Shown piece after piece: positions 35,904 through 45,047 of a stretch of 64,000 nt of DNA. Position 1 is the first letter of the stretch, and each line of letters begins with the position of its first letter. The notes below the pieces were generated by a model that was given only the letters and a program-made list of their open reading frames with translations, made no database searches and had not been told where the DNA came from. The position numbers and the translations under genes were made by a program. Source of the DNA: CAKZNE01 sp963976435 (lineage in GTDB: Bacteria > Bacteroidota > Bacteroidia > Flavobacteriales > Schleiferiaceae); NCBI GenBank assembly GCA_963976435.1, contig CAXBKQ010000004.1:62001-126000 (forward strand), written 5' to 3'.

Positions 35904-36908
35904 ATGAAAAATTATATTATTCTAGGACAAGGTATTGCAGGATCGGTACTAGCCCTTGAAATGATCCGTCGTGGATTAAATTTTAAAGTGATTGATCATC
36001 CTCAGCTATCATCTTCTTCCAAAATTGCTGCAGGCCTCGTAAATCCCATTGTATTAAAAAGACTAAAAATGGTTGCCGATGCCGAAAAACATCTCCAACA
36101 TGCCGAAAACTTTTACACCCATTGGCAAAAACAACTACATTCCGAATTTTACCACAAAATTTCTATATCCCATTTTTTTTCAAAACAAGAAAACCAAAAT
36201 GAATGGATGGAAAAATCCGCCTATCCCCCTTTCAGTAATTATTTAGGGGAGGTGATAGCTAAAAGCCCATCTAATTTTAAGGGCGATTTTGGATTTGGGA
36301 AAATGAAAAATACTGCCTGGCTAAACAGCTCCAAATTCCTAGCCTTGGTTCGAGAATTTCTTCAAAACAATGGCCAACTCATTTCTTCAGAAATCAAATT
36401 AGAAGATTTACAAAAGGACTATCCGATGGAGGATATTATTATCTGTAATGGTCATTTACTTCGACATCATCCTCGCTTTAAGGAAGTGTTTGCCGCCACA
36501 CGTGGAGAGCTTTTAACCATTCGGACCACCGAAATCCCTCAAGAGCAAATTTTCCATGCTGGAGTATTTATATTACCCATAGGAAAAAACCTATTCAAAG
36601 TTGGAGCAAGCTACCACTGGGATGATTTAAAAGACCAAGGCACCGAGGAAGGTAGGAAGAAACTGATTTATGAATTGGAGAAAATGTTTTCAGGAAATTA
36701 TGAAATCATAGACCATCAGGCAGGAATTCGCCCGAATATTAAGGATAGAAAACCAATTTTGGGTACAAGTGAGAATTGGCATGTATTTAATGGTCTGGGA
36801 TCTCGTGGTGTTTTAATGGCTCCCTATTTAGCAACAGTGATGCTAGATTATTTACAAGGCCAAGGAGAAATACCCGCCGAATACAATATTCATCGATTCG
36901 GAATTTAA
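35904..36908 (+). CDS. FAD-dependent oxidoreductase, DAO family
   Basis: A 334-residue cytoplasmic flavoprotein of the D-amino-acid-oxidase superfamily. The dinucleotide-binding start IILGQGIAGSVLALEMIRRG has the GxGxxG pattern, and the C-terminal part has the second FAD contact (HQAGIRPNIKDRKPILG and FNGLGSRGVLMAPYLA). Substrate is not evident; related proteins oxidise glycine, sarcosine or modified tRNA uridines. It is the first gene after the gld terminator. The upstream AT-rich stretch has no perfect promoter box. Confidence 0.82.
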   Translation: MKNYIILGQGIAGSVLALEMIRRGLNFKVIDHPQLSSSSKIAAGLVNPIVLKRLKMVADAEKHLQHAENFYTHWQKQLHSEFYHKISISHFFSKQENQNEWMEKSAYPPFSNYLGEVIAKSPSNFKGDFGFGKMKNTAWLNSSKFLALVREFLQNNGQLISSEIKLEDLQKDYPMEDIIICNGHLLRHHPRFKEVFAATRGELLTIRTTEIPQEQIFHAGVFILPIGKNLFKVGASYHWDDLKDQGTEEGRKKLIYELEKMFSGNYEIIDHQAGIRPNIKDRKPILGTSENWHVFNGLGSRGVLMAPYLATVMLDYLQGQGEIPAEYNIHRFGI

Positions 36909-36978
36909 AAATATTCAACATTCTTGAGGTGGAATTCAAATTTTAGCTGAAGATGTGGCTCCAATTCATTCAGGCGCC

Positions 36979-36986
36979 TATTTTTG
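36979..36986 (+). promoter_or_regulatory. TAnnTTTG promoter box for the ABC-F gene
   Basis: TATTTTTG is a perfect -7 match that ends six bases before the ATG at 36993. Transcription starting a few bases after the box would begin at or next to the start codon. This box also contains the alternative TTG start, which I reject for that reason. Confidence 0.5.
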
Positions 36987-36992
36987 CAGGCT

Positions 36993-38933
36993 ATGATTGG
37001 AATCCAGAATATTCAACTGCAATATAACGATCGTCGAATTTTTGATGGGGTTAGTTTTTTAATAAACCCCAGTGATAAAATAGGCCTAGTTGGTAGTAAT
37101 GGAGCTGGAAAATCCACCTTCCTGAAAATTATCAATGGTGAAATATCCAGTGATGGAGGAACAATTTCCAAACCCAAAGGATTTAAAATAGGATACCTAC
37201 CTCAAGAACTGCCTCTCTATGATGGACGAACTGTTTGGGAAGAAGCAGAATCTGCTCTTAGCGAGGTGAAGAGTATCGAGGCTAAAATCGAGGAAATAAA
37301 CCATCAATTAGCCACTAGGGAAGATTATGAAAGTGATTCCTATACAAAGCTTATTGAAGAGCTAAACCACCTCACAGAACGCTTTAATATGGTTGGAGGA
37401 TATACCTACCATGGTGATCTGGAAAAGATTTTAGCCGGACTTGGATTTATTGCCGAAGATTTCCATAGACAAACTACCGAATTTAGCGGTGGCTGGAGAA
37501 TGAGAATTGAATTGGCAAAATTGCTTTTAAGTCCTCACGACTTATTGCTTTTAGATGAACCTACCAACCACCTGGATATCCACTCCATCGTTTGGTTAGA
37601 AAATTTCTTGAGTGATTATGAAGGAGCCATTTTAATGGTTTCTCACGATAGGGCCTTTTTGGATAATATCACAAAAAGAACCGTAGAAATTGTAAAAGGT
37701 AAAATTTACGACTATCCGGTGTCCTATACCAAGTTTACCAATTTTAGAGCCGAACGCAGGGAACAACAAATGCTTGCTTTAAAAAATCAGGACAAGGAAA
37801 TAAAGCATACTGAACAATTAATTGAAAAATTTAGGTATAAAGCCAGCAAAGCAGCATTTGCTCAAAATCTAATTAAAAAATTAGATAATATGGAGCGAAT
37901 TGAAATTGATGATGATGATAGTAGAAAAATAAATTTCCGCTTTCCTCCTGCTCCTCGTGCCGGAAAAATTGTTGTTAAGGCCGAAAAAGTTGGCAAATCC
38001 TATGATGATAAAGTAATATTCAAAAATGTAGATCTTGAGGTGGTTCGCCATGACAAGGTTGCTTTTGTAGGTCAAAATGGTCAGGGAAAATCTACTTTGG
38101 TAAAAATAATAGCCGAAAAACTAGCCCATCACGGTGAATTGAACCTAGGCCATAATGTGGATATTGGATATTATGCCCAAGAACAAGCGAAGACCCTTGA
38201 TGGAGATATCACCCTTTTGCAAACCATTGAGGATGCTGCGCCAGAAGATTTAAGGAAAAGAGCAAGAGATTTTTTAGGCTCCTTTTTATTTAGTGGTGAA
38301 GACGTGGAAAAAAAGGTGAAGGTTTTGTCCGGAGGTGAGAAAGGTAGATTGGCCCTGTGTAAGCTCCTACTCCATCCTCATAATTTATTGGTTATGGATG
38401 AACCTACCAATCACCTTGATATGCGTAGCAAGGAAATGCTGAAAAATGCATTGGCAAATTATGATGGCACCCTGGTAGTAGTATCCCATGATCGATACTT
38501 TCTCCAAGGCCTCACCAATAAAATCTTTGAATTCCGAGAAGGAAATGTAAAAGAATTTGTAGGCTCTATTGATGAATATCTAGAAGCCCGAAAATTTGAT
38601 GATTTTAGGCAAGTTGAGCAAAAGGCAAAAGAACAGAGCTCTATTCCAAAAACAGCAAACTCCAAAAATGATAGGGAGGAAAGGAAACAAAAAGAAAAGG
38701 CCTTGCGCAAGGCTCAGAATCTTGTTAAAAACCTAGAAACAAAAATTGAAGATCTAGAGACCAAACTTTCAGAGCTAGATGAAAAGCTAAACGATCCTGA
38801 AAAATTCAAGATCATTAGCGCTGAAGACCCCAATTTTTACCAAAAATATGAGGCAGATCAAGAAAGTTTATCCAAATATATGTCTGAGTGGGAAAAAGCC
38901 CTGAAGCAGTTGGAAAAGCTTGAACAGGATTGA
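36993..38933 (+). CDS. ABC-F family ATPase (Uup-like)
   Basis: Soluble twin-ATPase protein of the ABC-F family, which acts on ribosomes or in DNA repair rather than in transport. Two nucleotide domains are complete: Walker A GLVGSNGAGKST and VGQNGQGKST, signature FSGGWRMR and LSGGEKGRL, Walker B LLLLDEPTNHLD and LLVMDEPTNHLD. The linker between them is charged and helical. The last ~80 residues form a C-terminal coiled coil, which favours the Uup or related subgroup over EttA. I use the ATG at 36993 (646 residues). A convergent secreted hydrolase ends eight bases downstream. Confidence 0.95.
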   Translation: MIGIQNIQLQYNDRRIFDGVSFLINPSDKIGLVGSNGAGKSTFLKIINGEISSDGGTISKPKGFKIGYLPQELPLYDGRTVWEEAESALSEVKSIEAKIEEINHQLATREDYESDSYTKLIEELNHLTERFNMVGGYTYHGDLEKILAGLGFIAEDFHRQTTEFSGGWRMRIELAKLLLSPHDLLLLDEPTNHLDIHSIVWLENFLSDYEGAILMVSHDRAFLDNITKRTVEIVKGKIYDYPVSYTKFTNFRAERREQQMLALKNQDKEIKHTEQLIEKFRYKASKAAFAQNLIKKLDNMERIEIDDDDSRKINFRFPPAPRAGKIVVKAEKVGKSYDDKVIFKNVDLEVVRHDKVAFVGQNGQGKSTLVKIIAEKLAHHGELNLGHNVDIGYYAQEQAKTLDGDITLLQTIEDAAPEDLRKRARDFLGSFLFSGEDVEKKVKVLSGGEKGRLALCKLLLHPHNLLVMDEPTNHLDMRSKEMLKNALANYDGTLVVVSHDRYFLQGLTNKIFEFREGNVKEFVGSIDEYLEARKFDDFRQVEQKAKEQSSIPKTANSKNDREERKQKEKALRKAQNLVKNLETKIEDLETKLSELDEKLNDPEKFKIISAEDPNFYQKYEADQESLSKYMSEWEKALKQLEKLEQD

Positions 38934-38941
38934 TTCAATTA

Positions 38942-40357
38942 TTAATAAACTGCTAAATAACTGGTTCCCACACTTCCTTTGGAATAAATCCTCACTATAT
39001 AGGATCCTTTTTCAAGACGGCTAATATCAATTTTTGAATCCGCTTCAATCCTTGTTTTCTTGATGAATCTTCCTTGGGTGTCAAAAATGCTGAGTTCGGC
39101 TTCATCCTCCAGTCCAGAAACTGAAAAATAGCCTTGTGCTGGGTTGGGGTAAAGACTAACAATTCCCTTTCTCAAAAGCTCATCAATACCAATATTTACG
39201 CAAGGGGTTCCCTCATTATTAAAAAAGGCGTTGGCAGCAGAAATAGAAGGGCTAACACAACCACCGTGATTAGTTGCTCCATTGTTCACCGCCACCACAC
39301 TCACAGCCCCTTTGGCATTCATGGAATCTGCAGCAATAATTGAATTCTGAAAACTTACTTGCTCATCCTGGGTGCAGTAATACATTTCCACTGGGAATGT
39401 TGGTAACCAATCATAGTTGTCATTATCTACCAATGCCTTCCAAATAGGATGATTTAAAGTACTAGCGCTAGCATTTAAATTCGCAATAACCGAATCTTCC
39501 AAAAAATCTGATAAAACACTAGGAAGCTGATTATTTACCGAATCCATTGGGAAGTTTCCATTAAAATATGCTGGAATAGTTTGATCATATGGAGATTTTA
39601 AAATATCAGAATAGTTATTGAAAATATTCCCATAAACCCTATTATAAGCAAACAGTAAATAACAAACATATCCTGGGTTTGAATAAGGTTGATTGGATAA
39701 TAATACTGCGGCCTGAGAACCACTCATATTATAGGGCCCAGAAGCAGGAGCAACTGCTTTAATATCAAACTCGCTTAATAAATTATTATCCTGAATATAT
39801 TTGGCTGTAGCCATAGCAGCATGGCCTCCTTGTGAATATCCTGTAATAAATACTTCACCATTAAGGCTAACCGAAAGAGAGTCATTCACAAATTCTCTAG
39901 CCGCTCTCATTAAATCAATTGCAGCTGTTGCTTCCGATTCTGCATGAACATAAGGATGCAGCCCGGCATTTACCCCAAGACCTAAATAATCTGGTGCAGT
40001 AGTAATTTTTCCGGCACTCGCCAATAATTTAGGGATTAATGATTCGGAATTATTCTCCGAAGGAACATTGTCCTTTTCCAAAACAGTACCATGGCAATAG
40101 GATACAAGTCCAAATTGGTCGCATCCGGAGTTTACCGGAACCATTAGTGCACCACTAGCTATGGTAGCACTTCCATCAATATCCGTGGTATTATAGGTGA
40201 TTTTATAAGTATTAACATCATATTGAGCTGCGGGATTTACAAAGGCCAGTATTTGGCCAGTTGCGGTATTTATCAACTCTGCAGAAACTAATTTTTGAGC
40301 GTTTGCCTGGCTTTGAATAAAGATAAAACCAATGGCTAAGGATAGAATTTTTTGCAT
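38942..40357 (-). CDS. Secreted alpha/beta hydrolase (lipase/esterase-like) with T9SS sorting domain
   Basis: A 471-residue exported enzyme. After a signal peptide (cleaved near ANA-Q), an alpha/beta-hydrolase domain shows the nucleophile elbow GYSQGGH (serine), and segments resembling secretory lipases (TAPDYLGLGVN, HPYVHAESEATAAIDLMRA). The C-terminal ~70 residues are a type A T9SS sorting domain (VSLYPNPAQGYFSVSG to YIVRIYSKGSV), so it should be exported by the GldKLMN system encoded nearby and anchored or released outside. Substrate unknown; a lipid or ester polymer is plausible. It is transcribed away from the lipoprotein gene. Confidence 0.87.
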   Translation of the reverse strand: MQKILSLAIGFIFIQSQANAQKLVSAELINTATGQILAFVNPAAQYDVNTYKITYNTTDIDGSATIASGALMVPVNSGCDQFGLVSYCHGTVLEKDNVPSENNSESLIPKLLASAGKITTAPDYLGLGVNAGLHPYVHAESEATAAIDLMRAAREFVNDSLSVSLNGEVFITGYSQGGHAAMATAKYIQDNNLLSEFDIKAVAPASGPYNMSGSQAAVLLSNQPYSNPGYVCYLLFAYNRVYGNIFNNYSDILKSPYDQTIPAYFNGNFPMDSVNNQLPSVLSDFLEDSVIANLNASASTLNHPIWKALVDNDNYDWLPTFPVEMYYCTQDEQVSFQNSIIAADSMNAKGAVSVVAVNNGATNHGGCVSPSISAANAFFNNEGTPCVNIGIDELLRKGIVSLYPNPAQGYFSVSGLEDEAELSIFDTQGRFIKKTRIEADSKIDISRLEKGSYIVRIYSKGSVGTSYLAVY

Positions 40358-40372
40358 GTTTTGGATTTTGCC

Positions 40373-40380
40373 TAAATATA
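40373..40380 (-). promoter_or_regulatory. Near-consensus promoter box for the secreted hydrolase
   Basis: On the minus strand the box reads TATATTTA, one mismatch from TAnnTTTG, 15 bases upstream of the ATG. It is back to back with the lipoprotein promoter. Confidence 0.35.
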
Positions 40381-40416
40381 GTCACTAAAATTAATAAACA
40401 TGCTTATACTAAATGA

Positions 40417-40448
40417 TTGTGTTTTAATTTAGTGGATGAGTATTTTTG
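40417..40448 (+). promoter_or_regulatory. Complete TTG/TAnnTTTG promoter for the lipoprotein gene
   Basis: TTG at 40417-40419, a 21-base spacer and TATTTTTG at 40441-40448 form one of the two best promoters in the window. The box ends four bases before the ATG at 40453, so the transcript probably starts at the initiation codon. Confidence 0.6.
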
Positions 40449-40452
40449 AAAT

Positions 40453-40989
40453 ATGAAAATCAGAAAATTACTATTTGTCTTATTATTAAGCAGCCTATTT
40501 CTTTCTTGTAATACTAAAGACGAAAAAACTAGGGAGGCGGAAATGGAGGAGTCGGTTGAGCCTGGTTTTAAGCTTGATCCAACAAGGACAGATCCGAATG
40601 AAAAGATCCTAATTCCGGAGGAATGGAATCCTGAACTTATTTACAATACTTGGAAAATAAGCTCCATTAAAAGCGCTGATAAATTAGAATTAAATGCGTG
40701 TGATCGATCCCAAAAAATCACTTTCAGTAAAAATCGTAAGGGTAGCCAGTCTGGAATTCCTCACTTTGCCATGGATATTATTAATGATGATGAAAATTGT
40801 CCGCGACCAGAACGAAAAACAGTATGGTATTTCAATCCTTATGTGGAAAGGGAAATTGTTTTAATAAACCTGGCAATTAATGGGCAATTTTTAGCAGGAT
40901 CCTTTAAGATAACAGGCTTGAATTCCAATTCTATGACCTTAACTAAAGATTTTTACCAGATTAATTTTAGCCTTTACGAAAACCAATAA
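40453..40989 (+). CDS. Lipoprotein of unknown function
   Basis: A 178-residue lipoprotein: signal peptide LLFVLLLSSLFLSC with lipidated Cys. A charged region follows (KDEKTREAEMEES), then a globular part with a lipocalin-like flavour (LIYNTWKISSIKSADKLELNACDRSQKITFSKN and the later FKITGLNSNSMTL, only partly quoted), comparable to the small lipocalin-like proteins frequent in Bacteroidota. I would not assign a ligand. It ends ten bases before the tRNA-Arg gene on the opposite strand. Confidence 0.7.
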   Translation: MKIRKLLFVLLLSSLFLSCNTKDEKTREAEMEESVEPGFKLDPTRTDPNEKILIPEEWNPELIYNTWKISSIKSADKLELNACDRSQKITFSKNRKGSQSGIPHFAMDIINDDENCPRPERKTVWYFNPYVEREIVLINLAINGQFLAGSFKITGLNSNSMTLTKDFYQINFSLYENQ

Positions 40990-40999
40990 TTGGGAATTG

Positions 41000-41071
41000 T
41001 AGCCTCGCCAGGAATCGAACCTGGATCTTGGGTACCGGAAACCCACATACTATCCATTGTACTACGAAGCC
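41000..41071 (-). tRNA. tRNA-Arg (anticodon CCG)
   Basis: Read on the minus strand, a full cloverleaf: acceptor GGCTTCG with CGAGGCT plus discriminator A, D stem GTAC/GTAT, anticodon stem TGGGT/ACCCA with loop TTCCGGT (CCG, reading CGG), and T arm CCAGG-TTCGATT-CCTGG. CCA is not encoded. It follows the second tRNA-Arg by 27 bases and is probably processed from the same transcript. Confidence 0.95.
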
Positions 41072-41098
41072 AAAAAAATTATTCACCTAAGCTAAAAG

Positions 41099-41170
41099 TA
41101 GCCCCGGGCAGGATCGAACTGCCATCTAAAGTTTAGGAAACTTCTATTCTATCCATTGAACTACGGGGCC
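41099..41170 (-). tRNA. tRNA-Arg (anticodon CCT)
   Basis: Minus-strand cloverleaf: acceptor GGCCCCG with CGGGGCT, anticodon stem GAAGT/ACTTT with loop TTCCTAA (CCT, reading AGG), T arm GGCAG-TTCGATC-CTGCC. CCA is not encoded. It is the first of the tandem pair, with a promoter box about 56 bases upstream. Confidence 0.95.
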
Positions 41171-41226
41171 TTAAATTCTCGGTCCTACGTTTCGACTTAT
41201 TAGCCAGAGGCACCCAATTAAGGCTG

Positions 41227-41234
41227 CAAATATA
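41227..41234 (-). promoter_or_regulatory. TAnnTTTG promoter box for the tRNA-Arg pair
   Basis: On the minus strand the box reads TATATTTG. Transcription would start near 41221, giving a 5' leader of about 50 bases before the tRNA(CCT). The rest of the 40990-41296 gap is tRNA sequence and unassigned AT-rich DNA. Confidence 0.5.
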
Positions 41235-41296
41235 ATTATTAGCTACTGATTGATTTATAAGGGATTTGAAAAATAATCTAACTGATTTAAAAAAAT

Positions 41297-43330
41297 CTAA
41301 CTCACCCCAGAACCATTAGAAACTTGATTTACAGGAGCTACAAAGCTTAGCTTTCCATCTTGGTCTTCTGCCATTAATATCATTCCTTTAGACTCCACAC
41401 CTCTTAATTTTTTAGCTGCTAAATTGGCTAAAACTGAAACCTGTTTTCCAATCAATTCTTCAGGTTTAAAATGCTGTGCTATGCCAGAAACTATAGTTCT
41501 TTTTTCTAAGCCTATATCCACCAATAGCTTTAGAAGTTTATCTGTTTTTGGGACAATTTCCGCCTCTAAAATGGTACCTGTTCTGATATCCATTTTTTGA
41601 AAGTCTTCAAATCCTATTTCCTTTTTTAAGGGATGGCTAATCAGCTTTTCTTCCAACTTCTCTACTGGTTTTAGTTTATTTAATTGTTCTTCTACTTTTT
41701 CATCTTCCACCATCCCGAAAAGGAGGGCAGCTTTTTCTATCTCTGCTCCAGGGGGAATTAAATCCGATGTAGAAACATTGTCCCAGGGCAATAATTCCAT
41801 ATTAAGAAAGGATCTCAATTTTGCAGAAGTAAATGGCATAAATGGCTCTCCTAACTGACTTAAAACGGCACAAACTTGTGTGGCTATGTATAAAATCGTT
41901 TTTGTCCTTTCTGGATCATTTTTAAACTTTTTCCAAGGTTCTTCATCAGCCAGGTATTTATTCCCCATTCTGGCCAATCCCATGTATTTGGCTAGGGCAT
42001 CTCTGAATTTAAATTTTTCCAAACTTTGGGAAATATCCTTTGAAGCTTGTTTTAAAGCCTCCTGTACTTCCCTATCTTTTTCACTAAAATCATTTGGACT
42101 TGGGAGTCGCCCTTGGTAATATTTCTGCATTAATACTAAAACACGATTCACAAAATTGCCATAAATCGCTACTAGTTCACTATTATTTCGGGTTTGAAAA
42201 TCCTTCCAAGTAAAATCATTGTCCTTAGTTTCTGGAGCAGTGGCACACAAAACATAGCGCAAAGCATCTTGATTGTTGGGGAAGTCTTGCAAATACTCAT
42301 GCAGCCACACCGCCCAGTTTCTACTAGTAGATATTTTCTTGCCTTCCAAATTTAAAAACTCATTTGCCGGTACTTGTTGGGGTAAAATGAATTCTCCATG
42401 TTCCATTAGCATAGCAGGAAAAATAATACAGTGAAAAACAATATTATCCTTACCAATAAAATGTACTAAAGAGCTGTCTTTATCCTTCCAATACTTTTCC
42501 CAATCTTCTCCAAGCAATTCCTTAGTAGCGGAAATATAACCTATGGGAGCATCAAACCAAACATATAGCACTTTGCCATCCGCTCCTTCTATTGGCACCT
42601 TTATTCCCCAATCCAAATCCCTGGTCATACTTCTGGCTTGCAAGCCAGCGCCATCGTCTAGCCAGCTCATACATTGACCATAAACACTAGGTTTCCAACC
42701 TTCTCGAGATTGTATATAATCTTTTATTTTATCCGATAAATGATCTAGAGGTAAAAACCAATGTTTAGTTTTTCTTTTTTCGGGTTTTGCACCTGAAAGA
42801 GCTGATCTAGGATTAATCAATTCATCAGCACTAAGGGATGTTCCACAATTTTCGCATTGGTCGCCATAGGCATCTGGAAAATGGCAATTTGGACATTCTC
42901 CCATTATATACCTATCTGCTAAAAATTGTTCGGCTTTAGCATCGAAATATTGTTCGGTTTCCTTTTCCGTAAAACAGCCTTTATTATAAAGATTTAGAAA
43001 AAAATCAGAGGCTGTATCATGATGTATTTTTTTAGATGTTCTCGAATAAATATCGAAGCTGATTCCAAATTCTTCAAAGGCTTTACTCATTATTCCATTG
43101 TATTTATCTACAATTTCTTGAGGGCTTACACCTTCAGCCTTGGCTTTCATTATCACTGCAACACCATGTTCATCAGATCCACAAATGAATTTTACATCCT
43201 TTCCTTTTTGCCTAAGGTATCTTACATAAATATCAGCTGGTAAATAGCATCCTGCTAAATGACCAATATGTACAGGTCCATTGGCATAGGGTAAAGCGGC
43301 GGTAACAGTATATCTTTTTGGTTCAGACAT
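41297..43330 (-). CDS. metG: Methionyl-tRNA synthetase
   Basis: Charges initiator and elongator tRNA-Met. The class I HIGH motif is HIGH in NGPVHIGHLAG, the KMSKS equivalent is KISTS, and a zinc knuckle is formed by CPNC and CENC about 145-162. The C-terminal ~110 residues are a tRNA-binding EMAP-II/Trbp111-like domain (MDIRTGTILEAEIVPKTDKL), so this is the long form, 677 residues. It is a single gene with its own promoter. Confidence 0.98.
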   Translation of the reverse strand: MSEPKRYTVTAALPYANGPVHIGHLAGCYLPADIYVRYLRQKGKDVKFICGSDEHGVAVIMKAKAEGVSPQEIVDKYNGIMSKAFEEFGISFDIYSRTSKKIHHDTASDFFLNLYNKGCFTEKETEQYFDAKAEQFLADRYIMGECPNCHFPDAYGDQCENCGTSLSADELINPRSALSGAKPEKRKTKHWFLPLDHLSDKIKDYIQSREGWKPSVYGQCMSWLDDGAGLQARSMTRDLDWGIKVPIEGADGKVLYVWFDAPIGYISATKELLGEDWEKYWKDKDSSLVHFIGKDNIVFHCIIFPAMLMEHGEFILPQQVPANEFLNLEGKKISTSRNWAVWLHEYLQDFPNNQDALRYVLCATAPETKDNDFTWKDFQTRNNSELVAIYGNFVNRVLVLMQKYYQGRLPSPNDFSEKDREVQEALKQASKDISQSLEKFKFRDALAKYMGLARMGNKYLADEEPWKKFKNDPERTKTILYIATQVCAVLSQLGEPFMPFTSAKLRSFLNMELLPWDNVSTSDLIPPGAEIEKAALLFGMVEDEKVEEQLNKLKPVEKLEEKLISHPLKKEIGFEDFQKMDIRTGTILEAEIVPKTDKLLKLLVDIGLEKRTIVSGIAQHFKPEELIGKQVSVLANLAAKKLRGVESKGMILMAEDQDGKLSFVAPVNQVSNGSGVS

Positions 43331-43353
43331 TCGTATTTTTGCAATTTGAAGCG

Positions 43354-43361
43354 CAAAAGTA
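43354..43361 (-). promoter_or_regulatory. TAnnTTTG promoter box for metG
   Basis: On the minus strand the box reads TACTTTTG, perfect consensus, 23 bases before the metG ATG. Confidence 0.5.
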
Positions 43362-43432
43362 GAAATAATGAGGCTAGCTTGCGCTATCGTATTTATTTGG
43401 TTTCCTAATTATTGAAATAGATATTAATCTTC

Positions 43433-44197
43433 ATGAAGCTATATTCTAAAATTATGGGTGAGGGTGAGCCCCTTATCATTATGCATGGCGTTTTTGGAAT
43501 GGGTGACAATTGGCAAAGTTTGGGCAGAAAATGGGCTCAAGATTTTGAAGTTCACCTTTTGGATATGCGCAACCATGGAAAAAGTCCACATGCTGAGGAA
43601 TTTTCTTATGAACTAATGAGTGAAGACCTTTTGGAATATATGGATGATCGGCAAATGGATAAAGCCTTTATTATAGGACATAGCATGGGAGGAAAAACAG
43701 CGATGTTATTTTCGGTATTAAATCCCGATAGAGTTTCAAAACTCATCATTGCTGATATTGCACCGAAGCCATATAAACCTCATCACCAAGAAATATTAGA
43801 AGCCTTAAACTCCCTAAAACTCGATGAGATAAAAAGTAGAACCGAAGCGGAAGATCAATTTTCCAACAAAATTCAGGATTTGGGAACTAGGCAATTTTTA
43901 TTAAAAAGTTTGTATTGGAAGGAAAAGGGTCTGCTAGAATGGCGTTTTAATCTTAAGGTTATTGAGCGTGAAATTATGAAGGTAGGCGATGGATTGGTAG
44001 CAAATGCCATTTTTAATGGGCCTTGTCTATTTCTTAGAGGAGGAAATTCCTGGTATATAAAAGATGAAGATGAGGATCAAATTTTAGAACACTTTCCACA
44101 AGCAAGTTTAGAAACCATAGAAGGAGCCGGACATTGGCTCCACGCTGAAAAGCCAATTGAGTTTTTTGAAATTGCAAATGGTTTTTTGAATTCTTAA
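43433..44197 (+). CDS. Alpha/beta hydrolase (YbfF/esterase-like)
   Basis: A 254-residue cytoplasmic hydrolase with no signal peptide. Visible are the oxyanion segment MHGVFGMGDNW, the DMRNHGKS loop, the nucleophile elbow GHSMGG and the C-terminal histidine in GAGHWLHAEKP. This pattern is that of YbfF-type acyl-CoA or small-ester thioesterases; substrate is not known. It diverges from metG and converges with murI, with the two stop codons sharing the four bases TTAA. Confidence 0.88.
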   Translation: MKLYSKIMGEGEPLIIMHGVFGMGDNWQSLGRKWAQDFEVHLLDMRNHGKSPHAEEFSYELMSEDLLEYMDDRQMDKAFIIGHSMGGKTAMLFSVLNPDRVSKLIIADIAPKPYKPHHQEILEALNSLKLDEIKSRTEAEDQFSNKIQDLGTRQFLLKSLYWKEKGLLEWRFNLKVIEREIMKVGDGLVANAIFNGPCLFLRGGNSWYIKDEDEDQILEHFPQASLETIEGAGHWLHAEKPIEFFEIANGFLNS

Positions 44198-44982
44198 AGA
44201 GACTTTTCCTTCAAAACTATATTTTCTCCAAAGAAATTTTTGGCAATTTTGGAGAAAGCCGCAGTTTTTTCCGAAACATAAAATTGATATTCACCCTTGC
44301 CACCGGATTTTAAGATGTTCTCGGTCCTTAAAATTTTCTCCAATTCCATAGCTACAAGTTCCGGAGAGTCTACAACATGGGTTTTTCCTTGGAAAAATTG
44401 TTCAATTTCCTTTTGTAGAAGTGGAAAATGGGTACAGCCTAAAATCAGGGAATCCAAATTGCGAAATTTTGGATGATTTAAATATTGTTTAATGGCTCCC
44501 CTACTCAATTCTGTATTGATAAAACCCTCCTCTACCAATCCTACCAAAAGAGGTGTTGCAGCATCTTCAATTTTCAAGTCTGGGTTTATTTCCAATAATC
44601 TCTTTTTATAAATCTTGGATTTGGTAGTAGCTCTTGTTGCGATAATCCCAATTTTTTTCGGGTTTTGTTTGGCAACGAAGCTCGCAACTGGATCTACAAC
44701 ATTAATAATGGGGATATGGGGATAATCCTTTTTCAATTGATCATAAGCCAAGGCAGAAGCTGTATTACAGGCTATTACAATGGCTTTACAATCTTTGGTC
44801 AATAAAAATTTGCTGATATCCGAAGAATATCTTCGAATAGTTTCTCCAGATTTATCGCCATAGGGAGAGTGTTTAGTATCTCCAAAGTAAATAAAGGATT
44901 CTTGTGGAAGTTGCTTTTTTATCGCAGCTGCTACAGTTAAGCCTCCTACACCACTATCAAAAATACCTATAGGTTTATCCAT
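44194..44982 (-). CDS. murI: Glutamate racemase MurI
   Basis: Makes D-glutamate for MurD. The catalytic cysteines are in ACNTAS and LGCTHFPLL, the N-terminal signature is IGIFDSGVGGLTV, and the length of 262 residues is normal. It is last in the minus-strand envelope block, but a strong terminator stands between it and the Skp gene, so it may rely on read-through or on a weak promoter inside the remaining 12 bases of spacer. It supplies the substrate used by the MurD encoded near the other end of the window. Confidence 0.96.
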   Translation of the reverse strand: MDKPIGIFDSGVGGLTVAAAIKKQLPQESFIYFGDTKHSPYGDKSGETIRRYSSDISKFLLTKDCKAIVIACNTASALAYDQLKKDYPHIPIINVVDPVASFVAKQNPKKIGIIATRATTKSKIYKKRLLEINPDLKIEDAATPLLVGLVEEGFINTELSRGAIKQYLNHPKFRNLDSLILGCTHFPLLQKEIEQFFQGKTHVVDSPELVAMELEKILRTENILKSGGKGEYQFYVSEKTAAFSKIAKNFFGENIVLKEKSL

Positions 44983-44993
44983 TGATTTAAAAC

Positions 44994-45026
44994 AAAAAAT
45001 CCGTTACACCAAAGGTATAACGGATT
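44994..45026 (-). terminator. Rho-independent terminator between skp/ompH and murI
   Basis: On the minus strand a 13-bp stem (AATCCGTTATACC / GGTGTAACGGATT, one G-T pair), a TTT loop and six T. It should end the CBS-nadK-bamA-skp transcript before murI. Confidence 0.85.
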
Positions 45027-45047
45027 CATTAATTAAATAATACTATT

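Noticed and set aside
36984..36992. TTG start for the ABC-F gene
   Set aside because: The codon lies inside a perfect promoter box; the ATG at 36993 fits family starts.
40990..41296. tRNA-Arg pair as an integration site of a mobile element
   Set aside because: No integrase, no direct repeat of a tRNA end and no foreign-looking genes nearby.
44983..45047. Small RNA between skp/ompH and murI
   Set aside because: The structured part is fully explained by the terminator hairpin and no promoter box precedes it.
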